DNA of 64,000 nt, taken from Zygosaccharomyces rouxii. Its lineage: Eukaryota > Ascomycota > Saccharomycetes > Saccharomycetales > Saccharomycetaceae. The position numbers and the translations under genes were made by a program. Below the pieces are notes generated by a model. The model was not told the DNA's origin, did no database searches, and was given only the letters and a program-made list of their open reading frames with translations. The stretch is taken from assembly GCF_000026365.1 (NCBI RefSeq), contig NC_012993.1:1116001-1180000 (forward strand), given 5' to 3'. How positions within the stretch are numbered: the first letter of the stretch is position 1; the number at the start of each line of letters is the position of its first letter. Positions 20,381-29,227 of this stretch are shown piece after piece.

Positions 20381-21222
20381 ATGTCTTTAAGGTCTCAGTT
20401 GTTCAAAGTATGTTAATCTGCAGTATCTATTTGCCCCCCTTTATTTGGATTCCTTACTAACGATCTTCTTAGTTTGCTGGTGTTCGTTGTAATTCAACGC
20501 TGCCCAATGCAGCAATTCCTCCCAAGTATACACTAGCCACAGTCAGGGCATTCCCATCCTTAGAGCCATTGACATTTACTCCAGTACCCACAAATGTGTT
20601 AGCAGCCCCATTGAGAAGAGATATATTATGGCGAGCCGTTGTATATGAAAACGATAATAAACGTGTAGGTTCTTCCAATCCTCCAGGTAGAAGTGATAAT
20701 GGTTATTCAAGACGTAAACTCTTTCCACAAAAGGGTACTGGTAGAGCAAGAGCAGGTGATGCTAATTCACCAATAAGATCTACAGGTGGTAGAGCACTTC
20801 CAAGAAAAGCACCAAACGATTTCTCCACAGAATTACCTTCCAAACTTTATTCTGCAGCTTTTAGAAATGCATTGAGTTATCAGTACCAACAGGGAAAGCT
20901 ATTTGTGATTGGTGGTCAAAATTTATTACAAGATACTAATGAATTGGATTTGAACGAATTGGAAATTCTACCAAGGGATCCTGAATCAAATGATGGTGAT
21001 CTTATCTTCAAGAAATTTTTAAAAGAGTACAACCTACAAAAAAAGAAACTTTTATTCATCGTTAGTGAGCCAAGAGAAAGTCTTTTACAATATACAGAAG
21101 AATTCAAAGAAAATGTGGATATTGTTCAGCAGGAATTCATTGATGTTAACGATATACTTAAGGCTCACAGAATTTTTATCGAACTGGAGGCATTGGAATA
21201 CCTGGCGGTTACTCACACTTGA
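20381..21222 (+). CDS. YML6: Mitochondrial 54S ribosomal protein uL4m (Yml6), two exons
   Basis: Join 20381-20407 and 20473-21222, 258 residues. Exon 2 lacks any in-frame ATG before the conserved body, yet clearly coding sequence extends upstream ([18 protein letters not shown], similar to S. cerevisiae Yml6). A consensus intron solves this: GTATGT at 20408, TACTAAC at 20455-20461, TTAG ending at 20472. Exon 1 encodes MSLRSQLFK in phase 0, and the joined N-terminus ([20 protein letters not shown]) looks like a mitochondrial presequence. The uL4 core is [20 protein letters not shown] and [19 protein letters not shown]. The S. cerevisiae gene (YML025C) also has an intron, as I recall. It acts in the large mitoribosomal subunit. 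Confidence 0.93.
20408..20472 (+). other. Spliceosomal intron of YML6 (65 nt)
   Basis: The 5' site is GTATGT, the branch site the perfect TACTAAC, the 3' site TTCTTAG, with 12 nt from branch A to the last G. It contains the in-frame TAG (20470-20472) that would otherwise end the upstream frame. Splicing joins codon 9 to the conserved body without changing frame. Confidence 0.92.
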
Positions 21223-21729
21223 ACGACAAAAATTCACTTCTTATATCTTCTCTGTATATAGTAGATTCATATTAAGATTTTAAGAACATCGAGACTTGTG
21301 ACTGTTCTCAAACTCCATACACCCTGATTCTTTTGTACATCCTTACATTCTGTAATTTTGAAATTCTGAAATTTTGAAATTTTCTTCACTTCGGAAAATG
21401 AAATGAAAAAAAAATAGCGAGAACAAAGCGGAACAACAGGACGAGGCGAGCTGGGACGAAACGCGCTAGGCAGAGTCGTTTCTCTAGCTAGGCAGGGGTC
21501 TCCCTCTCGGTTAGGCGGGACTCACTGTCACCGCAGGCGGACTCTCTAGGCGGAATTCCATTGGTTCCTGGGCGGAAACACGTAACACTTCCCCACGCGA
21601 CGCAGGACTCTGCGCGGACACACATCGTTTCAACAATTTCACCATCATCACCTATCAAATATACCCATATTATTAGATAGGTGTATTAACGAGCTCTCCG
21701 GCAGCCATATCAACAAGAAACCCGTCAAA
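21223..21729. promoter_or_regulatory. RPS18 promoter
   Basis: The region 21420-21620 is GC-rich and full of related octamers in one orientation: CTAGGCAG at 21466 and 21488, TTAGGCGG at 21511, GCAGGCGG at 21533, CTAGGCGG at 21546 and CTGGGCGG at 21568. A GACGC near 21599 resembles an Fhl1-type core. No canonical Rap1 site was seen. The 3' flank of YML6 fills 21223-21350 with AT-rich sequence. Confidence 0.6.
21466..21575 (+). promoter_or_regulatory. Array of six CTAGGCRG-like octamers upstream of RPS18
   Basis: Six near-identical octamers with the core GGC[A/G]G in the same direction within 110 bp, 155-265 bp upstream of the RPS18 ATG. Two are exact CTAGGCAG, as upstream of RPS17. Inferred to be a ribosomal-protein promoter element. 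Confidence 0.45.
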
Positions 21730-22170
21730 ATGTCTCTAGTCATCCAAGAGCAAGGTTCTTTCCAACACATTCTGCGTTTGTTGAACACCAACGTTGACGG
21801 TAACATCAAGGTTGTCTACGCCTTGACTACCATCAAGGGTGTCGGTCGTCGTTACGCCAACTTGGTCTGCAAGAAGGCTGATGTTGACTTGAGTAAGAGA
21901 GCTGGTGAATTGACCCAAGAAGAACTTGAAAGAATTGTTCAAATCATGCAAAACCCAACTCAATACAAGATCCCAACTTGGTTCTTGAGTCGTCAAAAGG
22001 ATGTCAACGATGGTAAGGACCACCATATGTTGGCCAACGGTGTCGAATCCAAATTGAGAGACGACTTGGAAAGATTGAAGAAGATCAGAGCTCACCGTGG
22101 TATCAGACACTTCTGGGGTTTGCGTGTTAGAGGTCAACACACCAAGACCACTGGTAGAAAGAGAGCTTAA
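21730..22170 (+). CDS. RPS18: 40S ribosomal protein uS13 (Rps18)
   Basis: A 146-residue protein of standard length ([20 protein letters not shown] start, [13 protein letters not shown] end), homolog of bacterial S13, in the head of the small subunit. The gene is one open frame. In S. cerevisiae both copies are split after about codon 16, at the sequence corresponding to QHILR, but here the codons run on without interruption. Codon use is strongly biased. It is the single ancestor-like copy matching RPS18A/B between YML6 and YOX1/YHP1. Confidence 0.98.
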   Translation: MSLVIQEQGSFQHILRLLNTNVDGNIKVVYALTTIKGVGRRYANLVCKKADVDLSKRAGELTQEELERIVQIMQNPTQYKIPTWFLSRQKDVNDGKDHHMLANGVESKLRDDLERLKKIRAHRGIRHFWGLRVRGQHTKTTGRKRA

Positions 22171-22484
22171 AATTGACTTCCTGACGGTCTATTTGTACAC
22201 GTATATATCGATTTTAATACTCTGAATCATAGATCAGAAAAGCATATGCCTAGTTTTTTATTGATTCAAATGCTAAACCTCATTGAAGGTGTTAAGTAAT
22301 CGTGTCTCCAAGCTTTTAGATCATGTGTTTATAATGCGATGAGTGATAAAAATATACGTATACATATTTAAACTTATCTATGTATATATATATTAAACCG
22401 TATCAGATGAAGACATTTCATAATACAACTCCGAAAGGGATAACGGAAACATTAAATCAAAAGCGATTGTAAACTCCCCAATTT
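22171..22484. other. Convergent interval RPS18 / YOX1
   Basis: AT-rich 3' flanks of two convergent genes, with TATATA and TATGTA-type polyadenylation signals near 22370-22395. No gene seen. Confidence 0.5.
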
Positions 22485-23834
22485 CTAATGGACCATGGTA
22501 TTTGTGTTTAATTCCTTCAATAGATTTTTTTTCGTAGGCGTTAGTTCCATCTTGACCATTGAAGCAGAGGAAGATACACCTGCAGATCTGCGTTTACATG
22601 GACTGCCAGCATTAGTACCATTTATTAGTTTGTTGACTCTGTTTTTTGGAGAAATTCTTAAAGGCGTTAGAACCTTTTTATCTGAAGTCAAATGGAAAGT
22701 AAGTGCTTGCCCACGTCTAATGTTCTTCTGTTGAGATAAACGAGTTGGTGAAAAGGTCTCTTGAGCAATTGATTTCTCTTTTTGTTGATTCTTTTGATCG
22801 TGATTCTGTTCAACCTTCAGTTCTTCTTGCTGTGGTTCTTGTTTTACAAGCACCTTCTGTTCTTGATTAGGCAGACGCAATAGTGGCGTCTTCGTTGCAG
22901 TCGATTGTGGGGTATTGATGCTTTTAGATGCAATTGGTGTCGATTCTGTGACGCTTACAGGAATATTCTCCTTAAAGGATTCTGACAGATCTGCCATGGA
23001 AGGTTCAGTGAATGAAGCCTCTGCGTTAGAATTAGTGAGCGACTTGGGTCTTGCTGGTGTAGAGGTAACATTATTGGAAGTAACGATTGGATCAGAAACA
23101 ACGGTAGAATTTTTAGAAGCAGCCATTTTAGTTTTGTTGGCGGCGGCATTTTTCTGCTTTTTAATTGCCTGTCTTCTGTTTTGAAACCATATTTGGACTG
23201 CCTTTTCAGACATGTTACATCTTTCAGCTAATTCTTGCCTTTTCTTCTTATCCGGAGCTGAACAGAGTTCGAATTCCGCTTGTAAGATGTTTAATTCCTG
23301 AGTGGAAGTTCTTCTTCTCTTACGACGTGCTAAAGGAGCATTGTCGATCTTGGGTTCCTTTGTGGGGAAAGTCTCTTGTGAATGTGTAATAAAGGCAAAC
23401 GCACGTTTTTTGTCATTTGCAGATGGCGTTATGATAGCTCTAGCAGCAGACAATGGTGTTAGCATATCCGCTCTTCTACTAGATTGACCAAGAGCCTTCT
23501 TCTTCACGACCGGCGTGGAGGGAGAACCGACATTCACTTGAGGTGGTTGTGCGTGGGAAACTTGTGAGGTTTCGGGCAAAGAGTGAGCTCTCACACGAGG
23601 GATAGCTTCATCAGCAGATTGGATTCCAATATTAACTGTTTGTCTTACCGCACTATCCACCGATCTTGGTCTGGAGATCCCGCCATTTAGTGGTGGTAAT
23701 CTGATAGTACCGCGACTATCGCTACAAAATGACGTATTGATAGTTTCTAATAGTGGTGAACATGGTTCAGAATTAGGCTTTTCGCTGCAAAGGATAGCAG
23801 CTAACGATGGTAATAATGGCTTTTCGCTTGACAT
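22485..23834 (-). CDS. YOX1: Homeodomain cell-cycle repressor, Yox1/Yhp1 ortholog
   Basis: A 449-residue protein with one homeodomain at about residues 168-228: ARRKRRRTSTQELNIL begins helix 1 and VQIWFQNRRQAIKKQ is recognition helix 3 (Trp216). The flanks are disordered and rich in Ser, Thr, Pro, Gln and Lys. Yox1 and Yhp1 are a duplicate pair in S. cerevisiae that bind near Mcm1 at early cell-cycle boxes and repress M/G1 genes outside that window. Here one gene sits where both copies map (YML027W and YDR451C), so it is the unduplicated ortholog; the symbol YHP1 would be equally correct. KMELTPTKKNLLKELN near the C-terminus looks like a conserved motif. Confidence 0.93.
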   Translation of the reverse strand: MSSEKPLLPSLAAILCSEKPNSEPCSPLLETINTSFCSDSRGTIRLPPLNGGISRPRSVDSAVRQTVNIGIQSADEAIPRVRAHSLPETSQVSHAQPPQVNVGSPSTPVVKKKALGQSSRRADMLTPLSAARAIITPSANDKKRAFAFITHSQETFPTKEPKIDNAPLARRKRRRTSTQELNILQAEFELCSAPDKKKRQELAERCNMSEKAVQIWFQNRRQAIKKQKNAAANKTKMAASKNSTVVSDPIVTSNNVTSTPARPKSLTNSNAEASFTEPSMADLSESFKENIPVSVTESTPIASKSINTPQSTATKTPLLRLPNQEQKVLVKQEPQQEELKVEQNHDQKNQQKEKSIAQETFSPTRLSQQKNIRRGQALTFHLTSDKKVLTPLRISPKNRVNKLINGTNAGSPCKRRSAGVSSSASMVKMELTPTKKNLLKELNTNTMVH

Positions 23835-25032
23835 TTTTGAGAAGTCTTTTTTTAGTTTGAAGGAATCCGTCGTGATGGAAAAATCAATAAAGGAATGAAT
23901 AGGAACAAATGAAGAAACGCCTATGAATTTAGGGTACCCCCTTATATTGCAGAAACGATCAGGTATCTCAAGAGGTTAATGGAACTGGAACAACCCTTCG
24001 GAGGTTGTAACGTCAGATCTTGATCTGAATGCTTTTATACTTGACAGATCGAAGTCCCAAAAATCACTAACGCTTAACAATCTCCTATCCTAATCGAGCA
24101 TGCAAATTGCAATAGTCGCGTTTGATGGACCGTCGTGTGTTTATTTTGGTTTCAATTGTGTGAAGACTGATCCGCACCAATTATTCGTGTCGCTACCGAA
24201 AATAGAAGAATGGCCGTCCTCAAAAGGATACATGATTATGATGGCGTCGAGTTTTTTTTAAAAAAAAATAAAGCTTGATCTTTTCGCAGCTTCGAACAAA
24301 AAGGATCGACTGTTCGGGTATTATTAACTTAATCAAAGGACTCGAGCAACCACATCGGGTAAAGAAACAGTGCTCTAATAGTCTTCTTTGAGTAAACAAT
24401 CTGGCTATAAACAATTCTAGGAAGCTTGTTGTCGAGAGTAACGTGTATGTGTCAGTATGCCCGTGCTACGCGCTTCTTCTGTCTCGTAGAGGAAAAATAA
24501 GCAAAAATGTCGGAGGTCTGACGAATGTAGAATGCTTAGATGTTTTGACTGAATCAGAGTAGGACTCCAAAAAGATTAATTTTCCCTGCGCATATGTGCA
24601 TCATGAATCCCCTGGTTGATTCGCGTCGTCACATTTTTGCTCCTACGAGTAGTCAGTGACACGAGTAGTTCGTGAATACTTTGAGGAGAATTCACAGGAC
24701 TCCTATACGTTTATTTCTTGTTTTCCTTACGCCAAATAATGCCTCTCCAGAAATCGATGTTTTCTCTGTGTACGTGGCACGCACAGCGGAAAGAGATTCC
24801 GTTACACTTCTCCTTCTGATTACTGATTTTCCCGTTGTTTAATCTGGGAAAGCTCGCAAAATACTCATTGTAGAGAAGGTATACCATACAAGTTTACTTT
24901 ATCCTCTAAAAGGCAAAATCAGGAAGGGACAACCGTTAAAGGGTATTTGGCTTTGTGGTAACGACAATGCCTTTTTGATCCTAGGCACACGCACTGGATC
25001 GATTAAATTTCAGCCCAATCGCTTGATAATAT

Positions 25033-25038
25033 CACGTG
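25033..25038. promoter_or_regulatory. CACGTG site, distal, upstream of PPN1
   Basis: E-box core in ATCACGTGCGTGG, about 980 bp upstream of the PPN1 ATG. It could bind Pho4 or Cbf1. Confidence 0.4.
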
Positions 25039-25642
25039 CGTGGCGCAAGCCAGACCGACGTCGGCGGCTAAAATGTATCAATCTCCCTACTTGACAAATA
25101 GCTATCCTTTTTGCATGAGCGTTAAACAAAGAACTAACTTACGTAGGAAGAAGAGCTCCCGATCTCTTCTTTTCTTCTATCTTTCCAATGTTAAGATAGA
25201 ACAAGATACAAAAGTAGTTCCCTCTGTAATAGCATGATATATATACTCCTGGTTCCCTCTTAGTGATACACCACAATTTTTTCTTTTATGCTTTGTTTTG
25301 ATCTTCCGTGAGACGTGATGTTATTGTTTAGCGATTTAGGTGCTTGAAGTAGTGATAATAGTGATATCAGTAACAGTAATAGAACCGATAAAGTATTAAA
25401 AGCCCCCCATTTGACACCTGAGTATTTTGTTTGATTGTTACTGTCGTAGGAAATGGTAAGCGACTAGGTCTGACGTATTCTAGATTCTCCTATTTGCAAA
25501 CGCATGAAGGTCTAGAGTTAAACGTTGTACACCGTCAAAGAAGCATACACATGGGCGAGCTATGCAATCTACCCCCAATTGAATTGCCATTCTGATACTG
25601 ATTCGATATTAGAATCACACCAGCCTATTCGATTGAGCACGT

Positions 25643-25648
25643 CACGTG
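25643..25648. promoter_or_regulatory. CACGTG site upstream of PPN1 (candidate Pho4 site)
   Basis: GTCACGTGACCG lies 364 bp upstream of the PPN1 ATG. In S. cerevisiae PPN1 (PHM5) is induced by phosphate starvation through Pho4, whose core is CACGTG. The TCACGTGA-like flank also suits Cbf1, so the factor is not settled. Confidence 0.5.
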
Positions 25649-26011
25649 ACCGTGTCTCCTGGATAAATCATATCTACGATGCCTATGCATAGAACGAATA
25701 AGCTGGTCACCTTGAATGTATTCCTCGTACTTTGAGCGTTCTTGTTCGAACTCCGGTATGCCTTTTTGGAAGGATCTCACCATGTGACTTATGTGCCCTC
25801 TTCCCCTTAGACCTTTCGGGTTTCCGATGCCCTACAATTAAAACTTTCAGACATTCTACACAACGGTGGTCCCGAAAGACGAGTGTAGTCCTCTTTCTAA
25901 AGAGTGTCGGTGATTGCAAAGTGGTGGAAGCGTTTGGAGTGAATCTTTTAGGATCTTCTCAAAGGATTTTCACTTTTCAACCTTGCTCCAAAGAGGCCTT
26001 TAAACCCCATC

Positions 26012-27937
26012 ATGTCGGTGAAGGGCGATGAGGTTACCGGTCCTACCGTTTGGAAAAATGGTAGGTACAAGTACAAGATTTTGGTGGGTACTATAATGGG
26101 TATTCTCATTTTGCTAGTAAGCTTTTTGAAATTACAAGTGCCACCCACGCAAGAATTTTCCAAATTGGCACTTTCTCCTGAGGATAAGTTGGAATTAAAG
26201 AAGTTAGGTTTAACTCCTCGAGATCCCGTTGTTGTTCGTGATGCAGAGGGAAAGGAACGGAAATTGTATGGTAGATTCCTTCACATTACAGACATGCATC
26301 CAGACTTGTACTATGTGGAAGGTACTTCTGTTGATGAAGTTTGCCATAGAGGAGAGCCAAAGGATAAAAAAGATTATGCATCAAGATTCGGTAAAGCTAC
26401 TAGTGGATGTGATGCACCAGTGCCACTCATAAACCGGACTTTGAGTTGGATTGAAAATAACTTGAGGGATAAGATTGACTTTGTCATTTGGACTGGTGAT
26501 AATATTCGTCATGATAACGATAGAAATTATCCCAGGACTGAAGACCATATTTTTGCACTTAATGGACTTTGTGCAAATATAATGCATAGTATATTTGGTA
26601 AACGTGACAGTGAAAATCCGAGAGAATTTGACGTTACCGTTGTACCAAGTATTGGTAACAACGATGTTTTCCCGCATAACCTTTTGGCATTGGGCCCCAC
26701 TTTACAGACTAGGGAATATTATAAACTTTGGGCACCCTTCATTCCACAGGACCAATTAAGAGTCTTTCACAGAGGTGTTTGCTTTGTCTCAGAAGTTATC
26801 CCCGGTAAATTGGCGGTCATGTCGGTTAATACGCTTTATCTGTTCAAGGCAAATCCATTGGTAGACACCTGTGATTCTAAGAAAGAACCAGGCTATCAGC
26901 TGCTAATATGGATGGGGACAGTTTTAGAGGAATTGAGACAACGTGGTGTTAAAGTTTGGTTATCTGGACACGTGCCGCCCACGCAGAAGAACATGGAGGG
27001 CGGATGTTTCCACAAGTATACTCTTTGGACTCATGAGTACAGAGATATCATCATTGGTGGAGTTTACGGGCATATGAACATGGATCACTTCATACCATTG
27101 GATAGTGAAGAGTCTTGGCGAGCTATAAATGAAGGTGTCGCTTTTGAGGACCAGAGTGACAGCAATGATGATGAAGCGTTTTTGAAAGGAGTTGATTTAA
27201 TCCATGAAATGGGAGCGAAGCCAGTTAATAAGGATGTTTACATGCAAAGCGTCAGAGAAAATAGCTATAAGCCAATACTTGACCAACTGGATAAAGTAGA
27301 AGTGGACGTGGAAGTAGATAGTTCTGGTAAAAAAAAGAAGAAGAAGAAGAAGAAGAAGAAGAACCCACCAGTTACCTTTGAAGAAATGTGTGACAGGTAT
27401 TCTATTGTTAATATAGCAGGATCTGTTGTTCCCACATTTAATCCAGCATTCCGTGTATGGGAGTATAACATTACGGGATTAGACCAAGAAGAATTACCGG
27501 GAAGACAGTCTTGGGATAAATTTTATGATAAACTAGAACAAATTATGTCAGAGGACGTACATCTGGATAACAATAAGAAGAACAGCCCGGATAAGACCAT
27601 TCCTAAGGCCAAACCGTCAGACTTACCATTGGGACCAGGATATGAAGCGCAGCTGTTTTCCCCCACGAAATTTGTCCAATACTACGCAGATTTGGACTCA
27701 ATAGATAAGGAGTACAGAAGGTTGATCAAGCAAGGTGTTGATCAGGTGACCGCAGGCGAAAGGGCATTTGACTACAAGGTGGAATACACTTCACAAGATG
27801 AACCATATCCGATGTCAAACCTTCTTGTAAGGGATTACATTACACTTGCATCCAACTTAGCTGGAAACAAAACACAATGGAAAGAATACGTCTACAGATC
27901 ATTCATATCATCTGGATATAAAGATAGTAAAGATTAA
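26012..27937 (+). CDS. PPN1: Vacuolar endopolyphosphatase Ppn1
   Basis: A 641-residue type II membrane protein (S. cerevisiae 674). A short cytosolic N-terminus is followed by one transmembrane segment (about 29-48, ILVGTIMGILILLVSFL), and the rest is vacuolar. The metallophosphoesterase signature is complete: HITDMHPD, WTGDNIRHD, GNNDVFPHN, LSGHVPPT, GVYGHMNMDHF. It cleaves long inorganic polyphosphate chains. Eleven lysines in a row (residues 440-450, AAA AAA then nine AAG) are followed by VTFEEMCDRYSIVNIAGSVVPTFNP, the conserved C-terminal part. The ATG at 26012 is in frame and gives the expected short tail. Convergent with TSA1. Confidence 0.97.
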   Translation: MSVKGDEVTGPTVWKNGRYKYKILVGTIMGILILLVSFLKLQVPPTQEFSKLALSPEDKLELKKLGLTPRDPVVVRDAEGKERKLYGRFLHITDMHPDLYYVEGTSVDEVCHRGEPKDKKDYASRFGKATSGCDAPVPLINRTLSWIENNLRDKIDFVIWTGDNIRHDNDRNYPRTEDHIFALNGLCANIMHSIFGKRDSENPREFDVTVVPSIGNNDVFPHNLLALGPTLQTREYYKLWAPFIPQDQLRVFHRGVCFVSEVIPGKLAVMSVNTLYLFKANPLVDTCDSKKEPGYQLLIWMGTVLEELRQRGVKVWLSGHVPPTQKNMEGGCFHKYTLWTHEYRDIIIGGVYGHMNMDHFIPLDSEESWRAINEGVAFEDQSDSNDDEAFLKGVDLIHEMGAKPVNKDVYMQSVRENSYKPILDQLDKVEVDVEVDSSGKKKKKKKKKKKNPPVTFEEMCDRYSIVNIAGSVVPTFNPAFRVWEYNITGLDQEELPGRQSWDKFYDKLEQIMSEDVHLDNNKKNSPDKTIPKAKPSDLPLGPGYEAQLFSPTKFVQYYADLDSIDKEYRRLIKQGVDQVTAGERAFDYKVEYTSQDEPYPMSNLLVRDYITLASNLAGNKTQWKEYVYRSFISSGYKDSKD

Positions 27938-28204
27938 ATTGTTAAAATGAAAGCTAATTAAAGCTCCCTTTTAAAAAAAAAAAAAGTGCATCAAAAGGTA
28001 GGAGAGAGTATATATTTGTTCGACGTGAAAATTACACAAGTCTCCATGTTTTATTGGAATATGTCTAAAGACCTTTTGTATCATCTTGATATAAGGACAT
28101 TAAAGGTTAAAATAAAAAACAAATTAAAATTCCTCTAAAAAAACGTGTATAAAATGAGAAAAAAATACATTCGTTAGGCTAACGTAAAAATTGTACTACT
28201 CTGT

Positions 28205-28795
28205 TTATTTGTGAGCTTCAGAGAAGTATTCCTTGGATTCCTTGACACCTGGCTTGATGGTAGCGGAACCTGGGGTCCAGTTACATGGCAAAACGGTACC
28301 GTTCTTGTCAGTCCATTGGAAACCTTCGACAACTCTCAATGCTTCTTCGACGTTTCTACCAACTGGCAAGTCGTTGATAGTAATGTGTCTAACAATACCC
28401 TTAGGGTCGATAACGAACAAACCTCTTAGAGCAACACCTTCGTCTTCCAACAAGACACCGTAGTCTCTAGACAAAGAGTGGTTGTTGTCGGAAACCAATG
28501 GGATGTTAACATGACCCAAACCACCGTCTTTCTTTTCAACGTTGGTCCATGCTAGCAAAGAGTATTCAGAGTCAGTAGAAGCGAATAGAACTTCAACACC
28601 CAAGTCCTTGAATCTCTTGTAAGCGTCAGAGAAGGCAACAATTTCAGTTGGGCAAACGAAAGTGAAAGCCATTGGGACGAAAGCCAAAACGACGTACTTA
28701 CCCTTGTATTGATCCAAGGAGACTTCTTCAAAGACACCATCAACGACGGCGGTCTTCTTGAAGTATGGAGCTGGCTTTTGAACTAGGGCGACCAT
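28205..28795 (-). CDS. TSA1: Typical 2-Cys peroxiredoxin Tsa1/Tsa2
   Basis: A 196-residue protein, the exact length of Tsa1. The peroxidatic Cys48 is in FTFVCPTEI and the resolving Cys in [14 protein letters not shown] ([15 protein letters not shown]) and the C-terminal YF (KEYFSEAHK) make it a sensitive peroxiredoxin, prone to overoxidation and chaperone switching. It reduces peroxides with thioredoxin in the cytosol. Strong codon bias suggests very high expression. It is the unduplicated ortholog of TSA1 (YML028W) and TSA2 (YDR453C). A TATAAAAG box lies about 125 bp upstream (plus 28918-28925). Confidence 0.98.
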   Translation of the reverse strand: MVALVQKPAPYFKKTAVVDGVFEEVSLDQYKGKYVVLAFVPMAFTFVCPTEIVAFSDAYKRFKDLGVEVLFASTDSEYSLLAWTNVEKKDGGLGHVNIPLVSDNNHSLSRDYGVLLEDEGVALRGLFVIDPKGIVRHITINDLPVGRNVEEALRVVEGFQWTDKNGTVLPCNWTPGSATIKPGVKESKEYFSEAHK

Positions 28796-29227
28796 TGCGT
28801 AATGTATAACTTTTTAAAATTGACTGAATATGAACTGTTGTTTGAATCAATTGATCCTGATGTTCTTAGAGTGATAACACTAAGCTACAACTCATTCTAT
28901 CTATTTGAAGAGGCTGCCTTTTATACTTTTCCAAAAGGTATTGAAAAAGGGATCCATCCTTTAAAGACCCCTGTTACCCTGCTCTTGAATTTGTAATTTG
29001 ACCATCAAGTCTCGACTTGTTTGTTGTGGTAAACGAATCCTTTAGAAGGCCGAAGACCGAAGCTCGAGTCAATTGCTTAGTGATTGACGTTAATAGCTAG
29101 AAAACTGTAAATCTCCCTCAGCCTGTATACGAACCAGTTTGGAATTCAGAAAGATCCAGTCGTTCAATCTTGATTACATACAATAAAGAGGTGCGATACG
29201 TAAAAGTGATAGTCACATGCAATTAAA
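28796..29227. promoter_or_regulatory. TSA1 promoter and USA1 3' flank
   Basis: Contains the TSA1 TATA box (minus-strand TATAAAAG, plus 28918-28925) and CCCCT near 28970, a stress element core for Msn2/4. A clear Yap1 site (TTAGTAA/TTACTAA) was not found. No extra gene. Confidence 0.6.

Larger units (their letters stand above)
23835..26011. promoter_or_regulatory. Long divergent intergenic region YOX1 / PPN1 (2.2 kb)
   Basis: This is the longest gene-free stretch in the window. The YOX1 side is AT-rich; the PPN1 side has two CACGTG sites (25033 and 25643). Open frames in it are short (up to 99 codons from a non-ATG start, overlapping the PPN1 start) and show no family resemblance. I found no tRNA, snoRNA boxes, LTR or centromere elements. 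A long regulatory region is plausible for a cell-cycle-controlled gene, but an unannotated non-coding RNA cannot be excluded. Confidence 0.5.

Noticed and set aside
21385..21420. TTCGGAA near an AT-rich stretch, considered as an inverted CDEIII
   Set aside because: The flank on the required side is GC-rich and lacks a partner CDEI, so no centromere.
25732..26031. 99-codon open frame overlapping the PPN1 start
   Set aside because: It begins at TTG, has a Cys/Arg/Ser-rich random composition, and overlaps the well-supported PPN1 N-terminus in another frame.
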